Positions 1 to 8,881 of a stretch of DNA of 64,000 bases are shown in pieces. The notes below the pieces were generated by a model, which was given only the letters and a program-made list of their open reading frames with translations, was not told the origin of the DNA and did not search any database. The position numbers and the translations under genes are program-made. The stretch spans positions 24,749 to 88,748 of the forward strand of contig JAWUWW010000041.1 in the NCBI GenBank assembly GCA_034111645.1. Reading direction: 5' to 3'. This stretch comes from CANLBN01 sp034111645. GTDB lineage: Bacteria; Pseudomonadota; Gammaproteobacteria; Pseudomonadales; Cellvibrionaceae. The first letter of the stretch is position 1; each line of letters begins with the position of its first letter.

Positions 1-600
1 TCGGGAAAAATGGGCTATGCTTTAGCTAAGGCAGCAGCAGATGCAGGTGCCAATACCATTCTTATTAGTGGCCCTACTGCTCTGAATACTCCAGAGCATG
101 TTAAGCGTATTGACGTTATATCAGCAGATGAAATGTATCAAGCCAGTATCGACGCTGTTTATAAATCGGCGAATAAATGTGATATTTTTATTGCGGCGGC
201 GGCAGTCGCAGACTTTAAGCCTATTGAAGTTGCTGCTCATAAAATTAAAAAAAATGATCGAGACAAAATGATCATTGAAATGGTAAGAAATACTGATATT
301 GTGGCAACTATTGCCGATCATGCTAATGCTCCTTATATTGTTGGTTTTGCGGCAGAGACGCAACAACTCGTAGAGCACGCAAAAAACAAACTAATTAAAA
401 AGCGGCTAAACTTAGTGATAGCTAATGACGTGTCAAATCCAAACATTGGTTTTGATAGCGATAACAATGCAATTACTATGGTCACTAGAACTGATGTTTT
501 GTCCTTACCAGAGAAATCTAAAACACATTTAGCGGTTGATATCATTCGTTATATTGCTGTAAATCTTGACAAGATAGCGTCGGGCATCAATAAAGAATAA
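1..600 (+). CDS. coaBC: Phosphopantothenoylcysteine synthetase/decarboxylase, C-terminal part (truncated by window edge)
   Basis: CoaBC makes 4'-phosphopantetheine for coenzyme A: CoaC decarboxylates and CoaB ligates cysteine to phosphopantothenate. Only about 199 C-terminal residues are here, and the frame is open at base 1. The opening SGKMGYALA followed by LISGP is typical of the CoaB nucleotide-binding half, and AAAVADFKP followed by the KIKK segment is the CoaB phosphopantothenate-binding region. The sequence ends normally, 20 bases before the algC homologue. In Pseudomonas a dUTPase gene (dut) usually lies between the two; it is missing here. The enzyme is cytosolic. The CoaC half should lie to the left of the window. 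Confidence 0.93.
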   Translation, partial: SGKMGYALAKAAADAGANTILISGPTALNTPEHVKRIDVISADEMYQASIDAVYKSANKCDIFIAAAAVADFKPIEVAAHKIKKNDRDKMIIEMVRNTDIVATIADHANAPYIVGFAAETQQLVEHAKNKLIKKRLNLVIANDVSNPNIGFDSDNNAITMVTRTDVLSLPEKSKTHLAVDIIRYIAVNLDKIASGINKE

Positions 601-620
601 TCAGGAAACTTCAAATAACT

Positions 621-3065
621 ATGGCTGCACAAAATAATATAAAAGCAATACAGGTAACACCTGAGAACAATCAAATCATTACCTATATGATTGCGGCTAT
701 TGTGTTTGTGACATTGCTAGCTCTGCCATCATGGCAGTACATTGTTCTGCCTTATAACGATAATGTTTTTGAAAATAACATCACTGAGCTCGCTAACACA
801 CAAAAAAATGCCGTCAGTAATTATCAACAGTCTGTTTTAAATCAATTAAAAAATATTGTACAAAATGAAAAAAATATTGCTTTGTTAAAAAATAATATCG
901 AAAACAGTACTGTCTCGCAAATAAGTCCAGCTATTTTAAATTTGCAAAAAACTATTCTCAACTCTATCTCCAATAGCATAGCTGTGCGTATTTATGCGTC
1001 TAGAGAAGCTCAACAAGAAAAGGACTCTGGAGGCGACATTCGTTTTGTTGAGTTAAACATGATAAATCGTGCAGAACAAAATAAATCTTCATATCCCGAA
1101 GTCTCAAGAGTGGCGGATACAGATGGCTGGGAAATACATTGGGTTATTGCCATTGATGACTCTGACTCAAATAATCAAAATGATCAGCCTCTAGCTATTT
1201 TACACCTCACCACCAGCTTAGATGGTTTATTTAATATCTTAACTGAATACGATCCAGGACTTGCTCAAACAAAACTTATTCAAAACATTGGTAGACAACA
1301 ACAACTTACTTTTATTTTGTTAGGCGAGGGCACCAACAGTAATATACGTATTACCGATGTTCCCTCTAGTTATTGGCAAATAGCGATGTCGCCATCCTCT
1401 AATTTTCAAAGCCAAAAAACGTCAATACCTCTTATATTTATTATTGCTGTTTTAGCTTCTCTTGCCTTATCCTTATGGATAGCATTTGTACTTGCGCAAC
1501 GAAAAATACAACACGAGGCATCTCTCTATAAACCGCTTCAACCTAATGCCGCTTCAATACCATCAAGCCGAAGTACTGCGCAGAATAAACCTAGCGATAA
1601 AACTAATAATGAAACATCTTCACCTCTGCATTTATCAGATACATCCTTAGATGACGACACTTCAGATAACGACGACAGTAACCTTGTTATCCCTCACCAT
1701 ATATTTAGAGCTTATGATATTCGCGGTATTGCAGAGACAGAAGTTTCGTCTGCTATTGCCCAATTAATTGGTAAAGCAGTTGCCAGTGAGGCAATTGACC
1801 AAGGCGAAGACACTTTGTTAGTTGGTATTGATGCTAGAACTCATTCACCGATGTTATATAAAAGTCTGGTCAAAGGAATTTTAAGCACCGGGTGTAATGT
1901 TATTAATATTGGTGTTGTGCCCACTCCGTTGATGAACTTTGCGGCGACAGCATTTAATGAGACTAGCAGTGGTATTATTGTAACCGCTAGTCACAACCCT
2001 AAAGAATATAATGGCTTCAAAATAACGTTAAAAGAAAAAACTTTAACGCATCCAGATATTCAAAAGCTTTATCAATCTATTGTCGATAGAGATTTTATTG
2101 TTGCCGATAAAAAGGGGCAGTTAGTCGATGAAAATTTTAATGCTGATTATATAGATACTATTAGCGCCGATATTGCTATTGATTCGGATTTACATGTTGT
2201 TATTGATGCAGCTAATGGCGCTAGTAGTGAAATCGCACTCGCATTATTTGATGAACTAGGCTGTAAAATAACACCGATAAACTGTGAGCTCGATGGTGAA
2301 TTTCCAAATCATGATCCCGATCCGTCAATCGAGTCAAATTTACAACAGCTAATTGATGCTGTTAAAAAAGAATCTGCCGATATAGGTGTCGCCCTAGATG
2401 GCGATGGTGATCGCCTTGTTGTTGTAACATCATCGGGTAAGATTATTTGGCCCGATCAACTACTGATGATTTTTGCCCGTGATGTTGTATCGCGTAATCC
2501 AGGTTGTGATGTTATTTTTGATATAAAATCAACGCGTCGATTAAACCAAGTTATCAGTAGCTATGGAGGCCGCCCGATTATGTGGAAAACGGGGCACTCA
2601 AATATTAAAGAAAAAATGAGAGAGACTAATGCACTCTTAGCCGGAGAATTTTCAGGTCATATTTTCTTTAAAGAACGCTGGTTTGGCTTCGATGATGGCC
2701 TTTATGCTGCTGCACGCTTAATGGAAATAATGTCATTAAGAGATCAAAGTTTAGATAGTATGATTGAGGCGATGCCTGAATTATTTATTACACCAGAATT
2801 TAAAATTGCAGTTTCTGACGCTGATAAATTTTCGCTAATTGAAAATATTATTGAGAATGCTGATTTTGAGTCAGGAGAAAAAACATTAATTGATGGCCTT
2901 AGAGTCGACTTTGATACAAGCTGGGGACTAGTTCGCGCATCAAATACAAGTCCGGCACTCACATTGCGCTTTGAAGCAGACAACGCTGCTGATCTCATTG
3001 AGGTACAATCTCTTTTTAAACGCGAACTTATTAAAATAGACCCTAAACTTATATTGGATTTCTAA
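621..3065 (+). CDS. algC: Phosphomannomutase/phosphoglucomutase with membrane-anchored N-terminal extension
   Basis: This 814-residue protein interconverts hexose 6- and 1-phosphates for exopolysaccharide and LPS sugar nucleotides. Residues about 355-814 are a full alpha-D-phosphohexomutase: the phosphoserine loop TASHNP (Ser457), the metal loop DGDGDR (593-598), the sugar loop GEFSGH and the C-terminal phosphate loop RASNTSP. Residues 1-350 are an extension with a hydrophobic helix at about 20-43, a probable extracytoplasmic region and a second helix at about 272-297, then a Ser/Thr/Asp-rich linker. Long AlgC forms with such an extension are known in pseudomonads; the extension's function is unclear to me. 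The stop is 2 bases before argB, so the two genes are probably co-transcribed. Confidence 0.93.
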   Translation: MAAQNNIKAIQVTPENNQIITYMIAAIVFVTLLALPSWQYIVLPYNDNVFENNITELANTQKNAVSNYQQSVLNQLKNIVQNEKNIALLKNNIENSTVSQISPAILNLQKTILNSISNSIAVRIYASREAQQEKDSGGDIRFVELNMINRAEQNKSSYPEVSRVADTDGWEIHWVIAIDDSDSNNQNDQPLAILHLTTSLDGLFNILTEYDPGLAQTKLIQNIGRQQQLTFILLGEGTNSNIRITDVPSSYWQIAMSPSSNFQSQKTSIPLIFIIAVLASLALSLWIAFVLAQRKIQHEASLYKPLQPNAASIPSSRSTAQNKPSDKTNNETSSPLHLSDTSLDDDTSDNDDSNLVIPHHIFRAYDIRGIAETEVSSAIAQLIGKAVASEAIDQGEDTLLVGIDARTHSPMLYKSLVKGILSTGCNVINIGVVPTPLMNFAATAFNETSSGIIVTASHNPKEYNGFKITLKEKTLTHPDIQKLYQSIVDRDFIVADKKGQLVDENFNADYIDTISADIAIDSDLHVVIDAANGASSEIALALFDELGCKITPINCELDGEFPNHDPDPSIESNLQQLIDAVKKESADIGVALDGDGDRLVVVTSSGKIIWPDQLLMIFARDVVSRNPGCDVIFDIKSTRRLNQVISSYGGRPIMWKTGHSNIKEKMRETNALLAGEFSGHIFFKERWFGFDDGLYAAARLMEIMSLRDQSLDSMIEAMPELFITPEFKIAVSDADKFSLIENIIENADFESGEKTLIDGLRVDFDTSWGLVRASNTSPALTLRFEADNAADLIEVQSLFKRELIKIDPKLILDF

Positions 3066-3067
3066 CT

Positions 3068-3973
3068 ATGTCTCTGACCATTGACAATGCAATGAATGTT
3101 GCCAATGTTTTAACCGAAGCTTTGCCTTATATTCAGCGCTTTACCGGTAAAACAATTGTCGTAAAATTTGGCGGTAACGCTATGATTGATGAAGCGCTGC
3201 AAAATAGCTTTGCTCGTGATATCGTTTTGATGAAACTTGTTGGTATGAATCCAATTATTGTTCATGGTGGCGGCCCACAAATTGGTGTGTTGCTCGATAA
3301 GCTAAAAATTAAGTCGCGTTTTGTTGATGGCTTGCGTGTCACTGACACAGCTACAATGGACGTTGTAGAAATGGTTTTAGGTGGTACCGTCAACAAACAA
3401 ATTGTTACCTTAATTAATAACAATGGTGGTAAGGCTATTGGACTTACAGGTAAAGATGGCCAACTAATAAAGGCTAAAAAATTATCGATGACTCAAACCT
3501 TATCGGAGCATATGAAGGCCTCCGAGATTATCGATATTGGCCATGTCGGTGTCGTCAGCAAAATTAATGTTAATGTTATAGACATGCTTATTAATAGTGA
3601 TTTCATTCCTGTTATTGCACCTATTGGCGTAGGAGAAGATGGCGCCTCTTATAATATTAACGCCGACTTAGTTGCTGGTAAAATTGCCGAGGTACTGCAA
3701 GCCGAAAAACTTATACTGCTTACTAATGTTAGCGGTCTGCAAGATAAAAAAGGAGAAGTGCTAACGGGTCTCAGCACGCAACAAGTTGATGATCTTATCG
3801 AAGATGGCACCATTTATGGTGGCATGCTTCCTAAAATTACATGCGCATTAGATGCGGTTAAATCAGGCGTCTCTAGCGCCCACATTATTGATGGCAGAGT
3901 AGCACACGCGGTTTTACTTGAAGTCTTTACTGATGAAGGTGTAGGTACTTTAATCACCAATCAAAAAATGTAG
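3068..3973 (+). CDS. argB: Acetylglutamate kinase
   Basis: This enzyme phosphorylates N-acetyl-L-glutamate, the second step of arginine synthesis. The 301-residue length and the amino-acid kinase motifs fit: KFGGNAM near the N-terminus binds phosphate, HGGGPQIG forms the glycine-rich loop, NINADLVAGKIA is the nucleotide-site segment, and YGGMLPKI comes near the end. The start codon is 2 bases after the algC stop, giving tight coupling. The algC-argB pairing is conserved in Pseudomonas. The N-terminal helix before the kinase fold suggests the hexameric, arginine-inhibited form; that part is inference. Confidence 0.96.
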   Translation: MSLTIDNAMNVANVLTEALPYIQRFTGKTIVVKFGGNAMIDEALQNSFARDIVLMKLVGMNPIIVHGGGPQIGVLLDKLKIKSRFVDGLRVTDTATMDVVEMVLGGTVNKQIVTLINNNGGKAIGLTGKDGQLIKAKKLSMTQTLSEHMKASEIIDIGHVGVVSKINVNVIDMLINSDFIPVIAPIGVGEDGASYNINADLVAGKIAEVLQAEKLILLTNVSGLQDKKGEVLTGLSTQQVDDLIEDGTIYGGMLPKITCALDAVKSGVSSAHIIDGRVAHAVLLEVFTDEGVGTLITNQKM

Positions 3974-4192
3974 CTTTTATTAAAATACAATGCCTGATAT
4001 TTAAGGATTGAATTATATTTTATAATAGTTGATGATAAGTACCTTTAAAGTTCGTACAATAAGATCATCATAAGTAATTATTTTTATAATTTTAAATATA
4101 AAAACGTTAATTATATTTTTTCCTAGTGATTTTTTATCCAAATGTTTTTCTTATATCGCGACAATATAGCGGTCAATTAAAGTAGTCGTATT

Positions 4193-4813
4193 ATGAATAA
4201 TGATCCTGCAAAAAAAATATCGCGTCGCCAACAAATATTAGAATGCCTAGCGCAAATGCTTGAAGAATCACCTGGTGCACGCATCACTACAGCTGCATTG
4301 GCAAAAAAAGTTGGCGTATCTGAGGCTGCACTTTATAGACACTTTCCTAGCAAAACGAAAATGTTTGAAGGTCTTATTGAGTTTATAGAAGAAACTATTT
4401 TCACTCGAATTAAAATCATCACCCAAGAAAAACTAGTTTCCCATGTGCAATGTGAGAAAATTTTATTTTTATTGCTTACCTTTACCGAGAGAAATCCAGG
4501 CATTACGCGCTTACTAACTGGTGATGCATTGGCAGGAGAAACTGACCGTTTACGGCAAAGAGTTGCTCAATTTTTTGATCGCATAGAGACACAGCTCAAA
4601 CAAATATTGCGCGAAGCAGAAATCAGAGAAGCAAAGAGGACTTCCGTTAATCCAAGTATTGCAGCTAACTTTTTATTATCCGTTGCCGAAGGTCGAATAG
4701 CACAATATGTCAGAAGTGAATTTAAGCGCCCACCCACCGAGCACTGGCATGATCAGTGGTCTATTATTATGATTAATTTTTTTATTGAAGTTCCTTCAAT
4801 TAATTTACGATAA
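4193..4813 (+). CDS. slmA: Nucleoid occlusion factor SlmA, TetR family
   Basis: SlmA binds specific chromosomal sites and blocks FtsZ assembly over the nucleoid. The 206-residue protein has an N-terminal helix-turn-helix (about residues 10-55; ITTAALAKKVGVSEAALYRH then FPSKTKMFEGLI) that matches SlmA closely and a C-terminal all-helical regulatory domain. It stands alone, 220 bases after argB, and converges with the next gene, so it has its own promoter in the AT-rich gap 3974-4192. A generic TetR repressor is the alternative, but the recognition helix and the FPSKTKMFEGLIEF stretch are characteristic of SlmA. Confidence 0.9.
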   Translation: MNNDPAKKISRRQQILECLAQMLEESPGARITTAALAKKVGVSEAALYRHFPSKTKMFEGLIEFIEETIFTRIKIITQEKLVSHVQCEKILFLLLTFTERNPGITRLLTGDALAGETDRLRQRVAQFFDRIETQLKQILREAEIREAKRTSVNPSIAANFLLSVAEGRIAQYVRSEFKRPPTEHWHDQWSIIMINFFIEVPSINLR

Positions 4814-4856
4814 CTAAAAACATACTTCTCACTAAATATTTTATTTATGCTTGTAA

Positions 4857-5471
4857 TTATTGCTTGTCTGCTCGAATAATTTTTAAACGCTCCACGTCTT
4901 TATCATAATCTTCAATGATAAGTCTTGACTCTTCAATTTTTTGCTCGCGTTGATTAAGCTCTATTTCACGATCATTTTTAAGCTTTTCAATTGATGACAT
5001 TGTTTCTACAGAGACCTCTTTGCCAGCTCTCTCATCTTCAGCGGCTAAACTTTGATACAAATCAATTTGACTGTTTATCTTTTCTATATTCAGATCAATC
5101 AGGTCAATTCTACTTTGGTTTTGCGACAAATTTCGCTGTTTAGCAGCTTCTACATCATCGGGATGACTATAGCGCCTTAATAATTGCTTATCCCACTCTT
5201 TTAACTTTTCTAATCTTTCATTTTCTGCGATTAAGCGTGCCTTCGCTTCAGGGGATAACTCTGGCGGTATCGTCTCTAGCACTCGACCATCGAAGGTAAC
5301 GATATCGTAACCTTTTTTAACATATTCAGAAGGTATTCGTGAGCTGACAACATTTATGCCCTGCTGGTTAACATATTTATAGTAAATTGACTTTTGAGCA
5401 AACACATGAGTGCTCAACGCAACCATCGTAAAGGTCATGACAATTAATAATATATTACGTAAATTCATCAT
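4857..5471 (-). CDS. Secreted DUF4124-type protein with C-terminal coiled coil
   Basis: This 204-residue protein is likely periplasmic. It has an N-terminal signal peptide (basic MMNLRN, a hydrophobic core and a probable cut after THVFA). Next comes a short DUF4124-like beta segment (YYKYVNQQGINVVSSRIP, about residues 30-48), and then a long Glu/Lys/Arg-rich helical region (about 75-200) that looks like a coiled coil. DUF4124 proteins are common in gammaproteobacteria and have no agreed function. It lies just downstream of pyrE on the same strand (14 bases), so it may be the tail of that transcript. The family assignment rests on the N-terminal segment only. Confidence 0.7.
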   Translation of the reverse strand: MMNLRNILLIVMTFTMVALSTHVFAQKSIYYKYVNQQGINVVSSRIPSEYVKKGYDIVTFDGRVLETIPPELSPEAKARLIAENERLEKLKEWDKQLLRRYSHPDDVEAAKQRNLSQNQSRIDLIDLNIEKINSQIDLYQSLAAEDERAGKEVSVETMSSIEKLKNDREIELNQREQKIEESRLIIEDYDKDVERLKIIRADKQ

Positions 5472-5485
5472 ATTTCCAACAGGAA

Positions 5486-6124
5486 TTAAACTCCAAAATT
5501 TTTACGATACGACTCTATAGTTTCTACCAAGTGAGGCTCATTTTGACCCTGCATATATTGCAAGACATGCTCAAGCTTCACAATACTAACAACGGGAACA
5601 TTAAATTCCTCTTCAATTTCTTCAATTGCAGATAACTCTCCCTGACCTTTTTCTTGCCTATCTATGCCAACGACTACGGTACCCAAAGATGCATTATTTG
5701 AGTGAATTATCTCAATTATTTCTCTGACTGCTGTTCCGGCGGTAATGACATCGTCAATTATCGCAATTTTGCCCTCTAGAGGAGCACCTACAAGCTGTCC
5801 TCCCTCGCCATGATCTTTTTCTTCCTTTCTATTATAGCAAATAGGAAAATCTAGACCATGTTCGTTCGATAAAGCTGCTGCCGTTACTGAAACGAGAGGT
5901 ATGCCCTTATATGCAGGGCCAAATAACAAATCTATTTCTACCTTAGAGTGAACTAATGCTTGAGCGTAAAAATTTCCTAACGCCGCTAAAGCAGAACCTG
6001 TTTGAAAGCGTCCAGCATTAAAAAAATACGGACTAACACGGCCGGACTTTAATGTGAATTCACCAAAACAAAGAGCTTTATGCTTAATTGCCAACTCAAT
6101 AAAGGCCTTTTGATAGTCTTTCAT
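5486..6124 (-). CDS. pyrE: Orotate phosphoribosyltransferase
   Basis: PyrE joins orotate and PRPP to form OMP in pyrimidine synthesis. The protein has 212 residues from the ATG chosen here. The PRPP-binding motif VAIIDDVITAGTA-like stretch (IAIIDDVITAGTA) is intact, as are the N-terminal FTLKSGRVSPYFFN and the YNRKEEKDHGEGG loop. The start at 6124 is preferred because GGAAAG lies 6 bases before it; an in-frame TTG at 6136 is the longer alternative. It is transcribed divergently from crc across a 286-base AT-rich gap, as in Pseudomonas, where pyrE and crc are also neighbours. Confidence 0.96.
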   Translation of the reverse strand: MKDYQKAFIELAIKHKALCFGEFTLKSGRVSPYFFNAGRFQTGSALAALGNFYAQALVHSKVEIDLLFGPAYKGIPLVSVTAAALSNEHGLDFPICYNRKEEKDHGEGGQLVGAPLEGKIAIIDDVITAGTAVREIIEIIHSNNASLGTVVVGIDRQEKGQGELSAIEEIEEEFNVPVVSIVKLEHVLQYMQGQNEPHLVETIESYRKNFGV

Positions 6125-6410
6125 GAAACTTTCCAATAAATATTCTATTTTAAGATAACATTAGCTTAACTTTGATTTACAATGAAGCCCATATATTTTT
6201 TTAAAATATTGATATTTTCTGCGATTTAGTAGTTTTATCGTTTTTAGATTTTCCATGGATCGCAATTGAATGATTATCGCATATCTATATTCAATATAAA
6301 GAACATAATAATAAGATCTGAGCACCCTATCGTGTCCCTATGTTCGTTTAATAGACATATTATTTTAGATCTTTACTTATATATTTAGGTTTTATTAACT
6401 AGGATTTTTT

Positions 6411-7193
6411 ATGCGTATCATTAGCATCAATGTCGATGGTATACATCAAGCCGCTGCAAAAGGCCTATACGACTGGTTAGCTGATCAAGAAGCTGACATC
6501 ATTTGTATCCAGGATTTACGTTGTTTAGAGCATGAAACAGACGGTGACACATTCCATCTAGATGGTTACAACGCTTATTTTTTTGACTCTGGTATTAAAC
6601 ATTATAACGGTGTTGCTATTTACACGCGTGTACTTCCGAAAGCACTTATTTATGGCTTTGGTTTTTCTAGTGGCGTCGATATGGAAGGGCGCTATCTTCA
6701 AGTAGACTTTGAAAATATAAGTATTGGGTCCTTACTGGCACCATCTGCGACTAGTAACGCTGAGTCACAAGAAGTGAAAATGCAATTTTTTGATGATCTT
6801 CAGGCGCATCTAACCAAAATAAGCCGTAAACGTCGTGATTTCATATTTTGTGGTAGTTGGGGTATTGCGCCCAAAACTGAAGATGTTTCAAATCCATCAG
6901 GCCAACAACTCACATCAGGCTTTTTACCCGAAGAGCAGCACTGGATGAAACAATTATCGCAAATTGGTTATATCGATGCTTTTCGACACGGGAATGCTGA
7001 TAGGGATGAGTACTCTTGGTGGCCTAGCGGGGCCATTGGAGAGGGCGAAGCATGGAGAAGTGATTTACAAATAGCATCTTCTTCTCTTGCTCAAAAGATA
7101 GACTATGCAATGATTTATAAGAGTCATTTATTTTCTTCTCATTTACCGGTTATTGTTGACTACGATTTTGAGCTAGAAACAGAAGAATTATAA
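6411..7193 (+). CDS. crc: Catabolite repression control protein Crc (exonuclease III fold)
   Basis: Crc works with Hfq to repress translation of catabolic mRNAs carrying A-rich motifs. The 260-residue protein has the exonuclease/endonuclease/phosphatase fold but follows Crc in detail: MRIISINVDGI start, ICIQDLR, the KRRDFIFCGSWGIA segment, DEYSWWPSG, and VIVDYDFEL at the end. The nuclease residues are degraded, as in Crc: the usual catalytic ET of LQET is QD, and the GDxN motif reads GSWG. A DNase or RNase role is therefore unlikely. Its position beside pyrE supports orthology. It is monocistronic; an imperfect hairpin follows at about 7213-7256. Confidence 0.88.
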   Translation: MRIISINVDGIHQAAAKGLYDWLADQEADIICIQDLRCLEHETDGDTFHLDGYNAYFFDSGIKHYNGVAIYTRVLPKALIYGFGFSSGVDMEGRYLQVDFENISIGSLLAPSATSNAESQEVKMQFFDDLQAHLTKISRKRRDFIFCGSWGIAPKTEDVSNPSGQQLTSGFLPEEQHWMKQLSQIGYIDAFRHGNADRDEYSWWPSGAIGEGEAWRSDLQIASSSLAQKIDYAMIYKSHLFSSHLPVIVDYDFELETEEL

Positions 7194-7310
7194 ATATCTT
7201 GTAGCCAAGCTAGGCGTAAAAATCATTAACATTTTTATTGATAAAAAAACCTAGTGCAACGTGCATATATGTTTAGAGCCAAGCCTCAGCATTAATTTTT
7301 TATTGCTCGC

Positions 7311-7802
7311 TCAAAGCCCCATAATTGCCTCGCACTCTTGTGCCATTTTTTCAATATTGGGTATAACCGCTTGCTCACCAGCCACAAAGACTTGCATTTG
7401 ATCGAATAATTTTGCGCTTACACGTGTATTTTCTGATATTTCATTAACCGCAACACGACTTAATCTTGGAATGCCTTGTGTAGGCATACAGAAAAAGTTT
7501 AACCGGCTGTTTGTATCCGATCTATTAAGTATTACGATCTTGCTGTCGTGGTTAATCTCCGGCAAGGTATCATTATTGAGAACCTCATAAGAAACCATAG
7601 GCACTTGTATACCGCGCCACGAAAAATTTCCTAAAAACCATTTAGGAGTTTTATTTGAGCTATCGAGACTGACCTGTGACGCTTGATAAGATACCATCTC
7701 GGCAACGCTAACCGTTGGTAACACTAGCTTATAACCATTCATCGGCACCAATAAACTCGGTATTTCAGTCGCGCCTTCATTGCTTAATGGTGCTGAACTC
7801 AT
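7311..7802 (-). CDS. chpC: CheW-like adaptor ChpC
   Basis: This 163-residue single CheW-domain protein is the last gene of the Pil-Chp operon. CheW-type features seen are the hydrophobic VAEMVSYQ segment, WFLGNFSWRGIQVPMVSYE (the CheW core turn) and IVILNRSD. It probably links additional chemoreceptors to the histidine kinase ChpA, as proposed for Pseudomonas ChpC. It starts 20 bases after the chpB stop. PilI is the other CheW of the system. Sequence identity within CheW proteins is low, so the name rests largely on operon position. Confidence 0.85.
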   Translation of the reverse strand: MSSAPLSNEGATEIPSLLVPMNGYKLVLPTVSVAEMVSYQASQVSLDSSNKTPKWFLGNFSWRGIQVPMVSYEVLNNDTLPEINHDSKIVILNRSDTNSRLNFFCMPTQGIPRLSRVAVNEISENTRVSAKLFDQMQVFVAGEQAVIPNIEKMAQECEAIMGL

Positions 7803-7822
7803 ATGAGATCCTCATTTAAGAT

Positions 7823-8839
7823 TTAGTTTTTTTGACCACCAATTGAATCAGCTGAGAACTCCAATCCTTTTTTAAAAAGACTGGCCTCTAGCGCTTTTTT
7901 TCTTTGCAAAAGCTTGAGGTGTATTGCCAAATTTTTTACCGAATCAATCACAGTTACACAACCTGTGCTATTAATTGCCGCTGGCATTGCGTCTGCAGTA
8001 CATTGCGAAGGGGTTTGAATCCATACATTGCCGCCTGCACGCGACATTAAGCGCGCACCAACCACCCCGTCATCGCCCATACCAGAAAAATAAATAACGC
8101 CACTGCATGAACTAAATCGGCCGGCAACACTAGCAACCGTATGGTCGATAGAGGGCTTATAAATACCGCGCCATGGTTGATCTCTGATGGATAAAGTACC
8201 ATTTACAAGTATATCAAGCTGTTTATCCGAGGGCACAACAGTAACAGTATCTACACACAAAACATCGCCATGAGCTGCCATGCGTCCTTTGTAGGCACTA
8301 TTGCGAGCAATGCTATTTGCCAGCACACTAATTTGCTGCAACTCAATGTGTTGGACATACACTAATGCTAAATCAAGTCCTATAGGCAATTCATCTAAAA
8401 ATTCTTTAACGACTTCAACTCCACCCGTGGATGCCGCCAATACCCAAACATGCTTAGCTGGAATTAGTGCGTGCTCAATTACTGATAGTTGCCCGGACAC
8501 AATTAATAGCTTGCCCGTTATTAGCTTTGACCATGAACCAAAATCTGCATCATTGACGTTATAAACTTTACCCTCGCCGAAAATAACTGGGACATTTAGT
8601 TCATATAACCAGCGCTCAAACACACTAAATTTATCATGCGTCGTTATACTTGAGCTATCAATATCAACCAACCAAACATCTACTTTTTCTTTAGCGCGCT
8701 CAAGTAAAAAAAAGGTTTTAAATACCTCTCCTATTAACCACGCATCAGAAATGGAAAATCCACAAGACTCGCTGACATTCCTTAAATGATGCTGCTGAAC
8801 AATAGACTCACTAATAATGCCAACATTGAGGCTTGCCAT
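7823..8839 (-). CDS. chpB: Chemotaxis methylesterase ChpB (CheB type, degenerate receiver)
   Basis: This enzyme removes methyl groups from the receptor PilJ during adaptation. Residues about 125-320 are a CheB methylesterase with the catalytic Ser in AASTGG, His in VQHI and Asp in SGMGDDG. The N-terminal part (1-110) has the length of a receiver, but the acidic DD pair is absent (IISES in its place), so phosphorylation by ChpA is doubtful. Pseudomonas ChpB likewise has a pseudo-receiver, as far as I recall. It sits between chpA and chpC with short spacings and is paired functionally with the methyltransferase gene pilK. Confidence 0.9.
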   Translation of the reverse strand: MASLNVGIISESIVQQHHLRNVSESCGFSISDAWLIGEVFKTFFLLERAKEKVDVWLVDIDSSSITTHDKFSVFERWLYELNVPVIFGEGKVYNVNDADFGSWSKLITGKLLIVSGQLSVIEHALIPAKHVWVLAASTGGVEVVKEFLDELPIGLDLALVYVQHIELQQISVLANSIARNSAYKGRMAAHGDVLCVDTVTVVPSDKQLDILVNGTLSIRDQPWRGIYKPSIDHTVASVAGRFSSCSGVIYFSGMGDDGVVGARLMSRAGGNVWIQTPSQCTADAMPAAINSTGCVTVIDSVKNLAIHLKLLQRKKALEASLFKKGLEFSADSIGGQKN

Positions 8840-8881
8840 GTGCTTTAACCTTTATGACTATTATTAAGTGTTTTCAACACC

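Noticed and set aside
6411..7193. Exonuclease III (xthA)
   Set aside because: Key catalytic residues are altered (QD for ET, GSWG for GDxN) and the sequence and pyrE linkage follow Crc.
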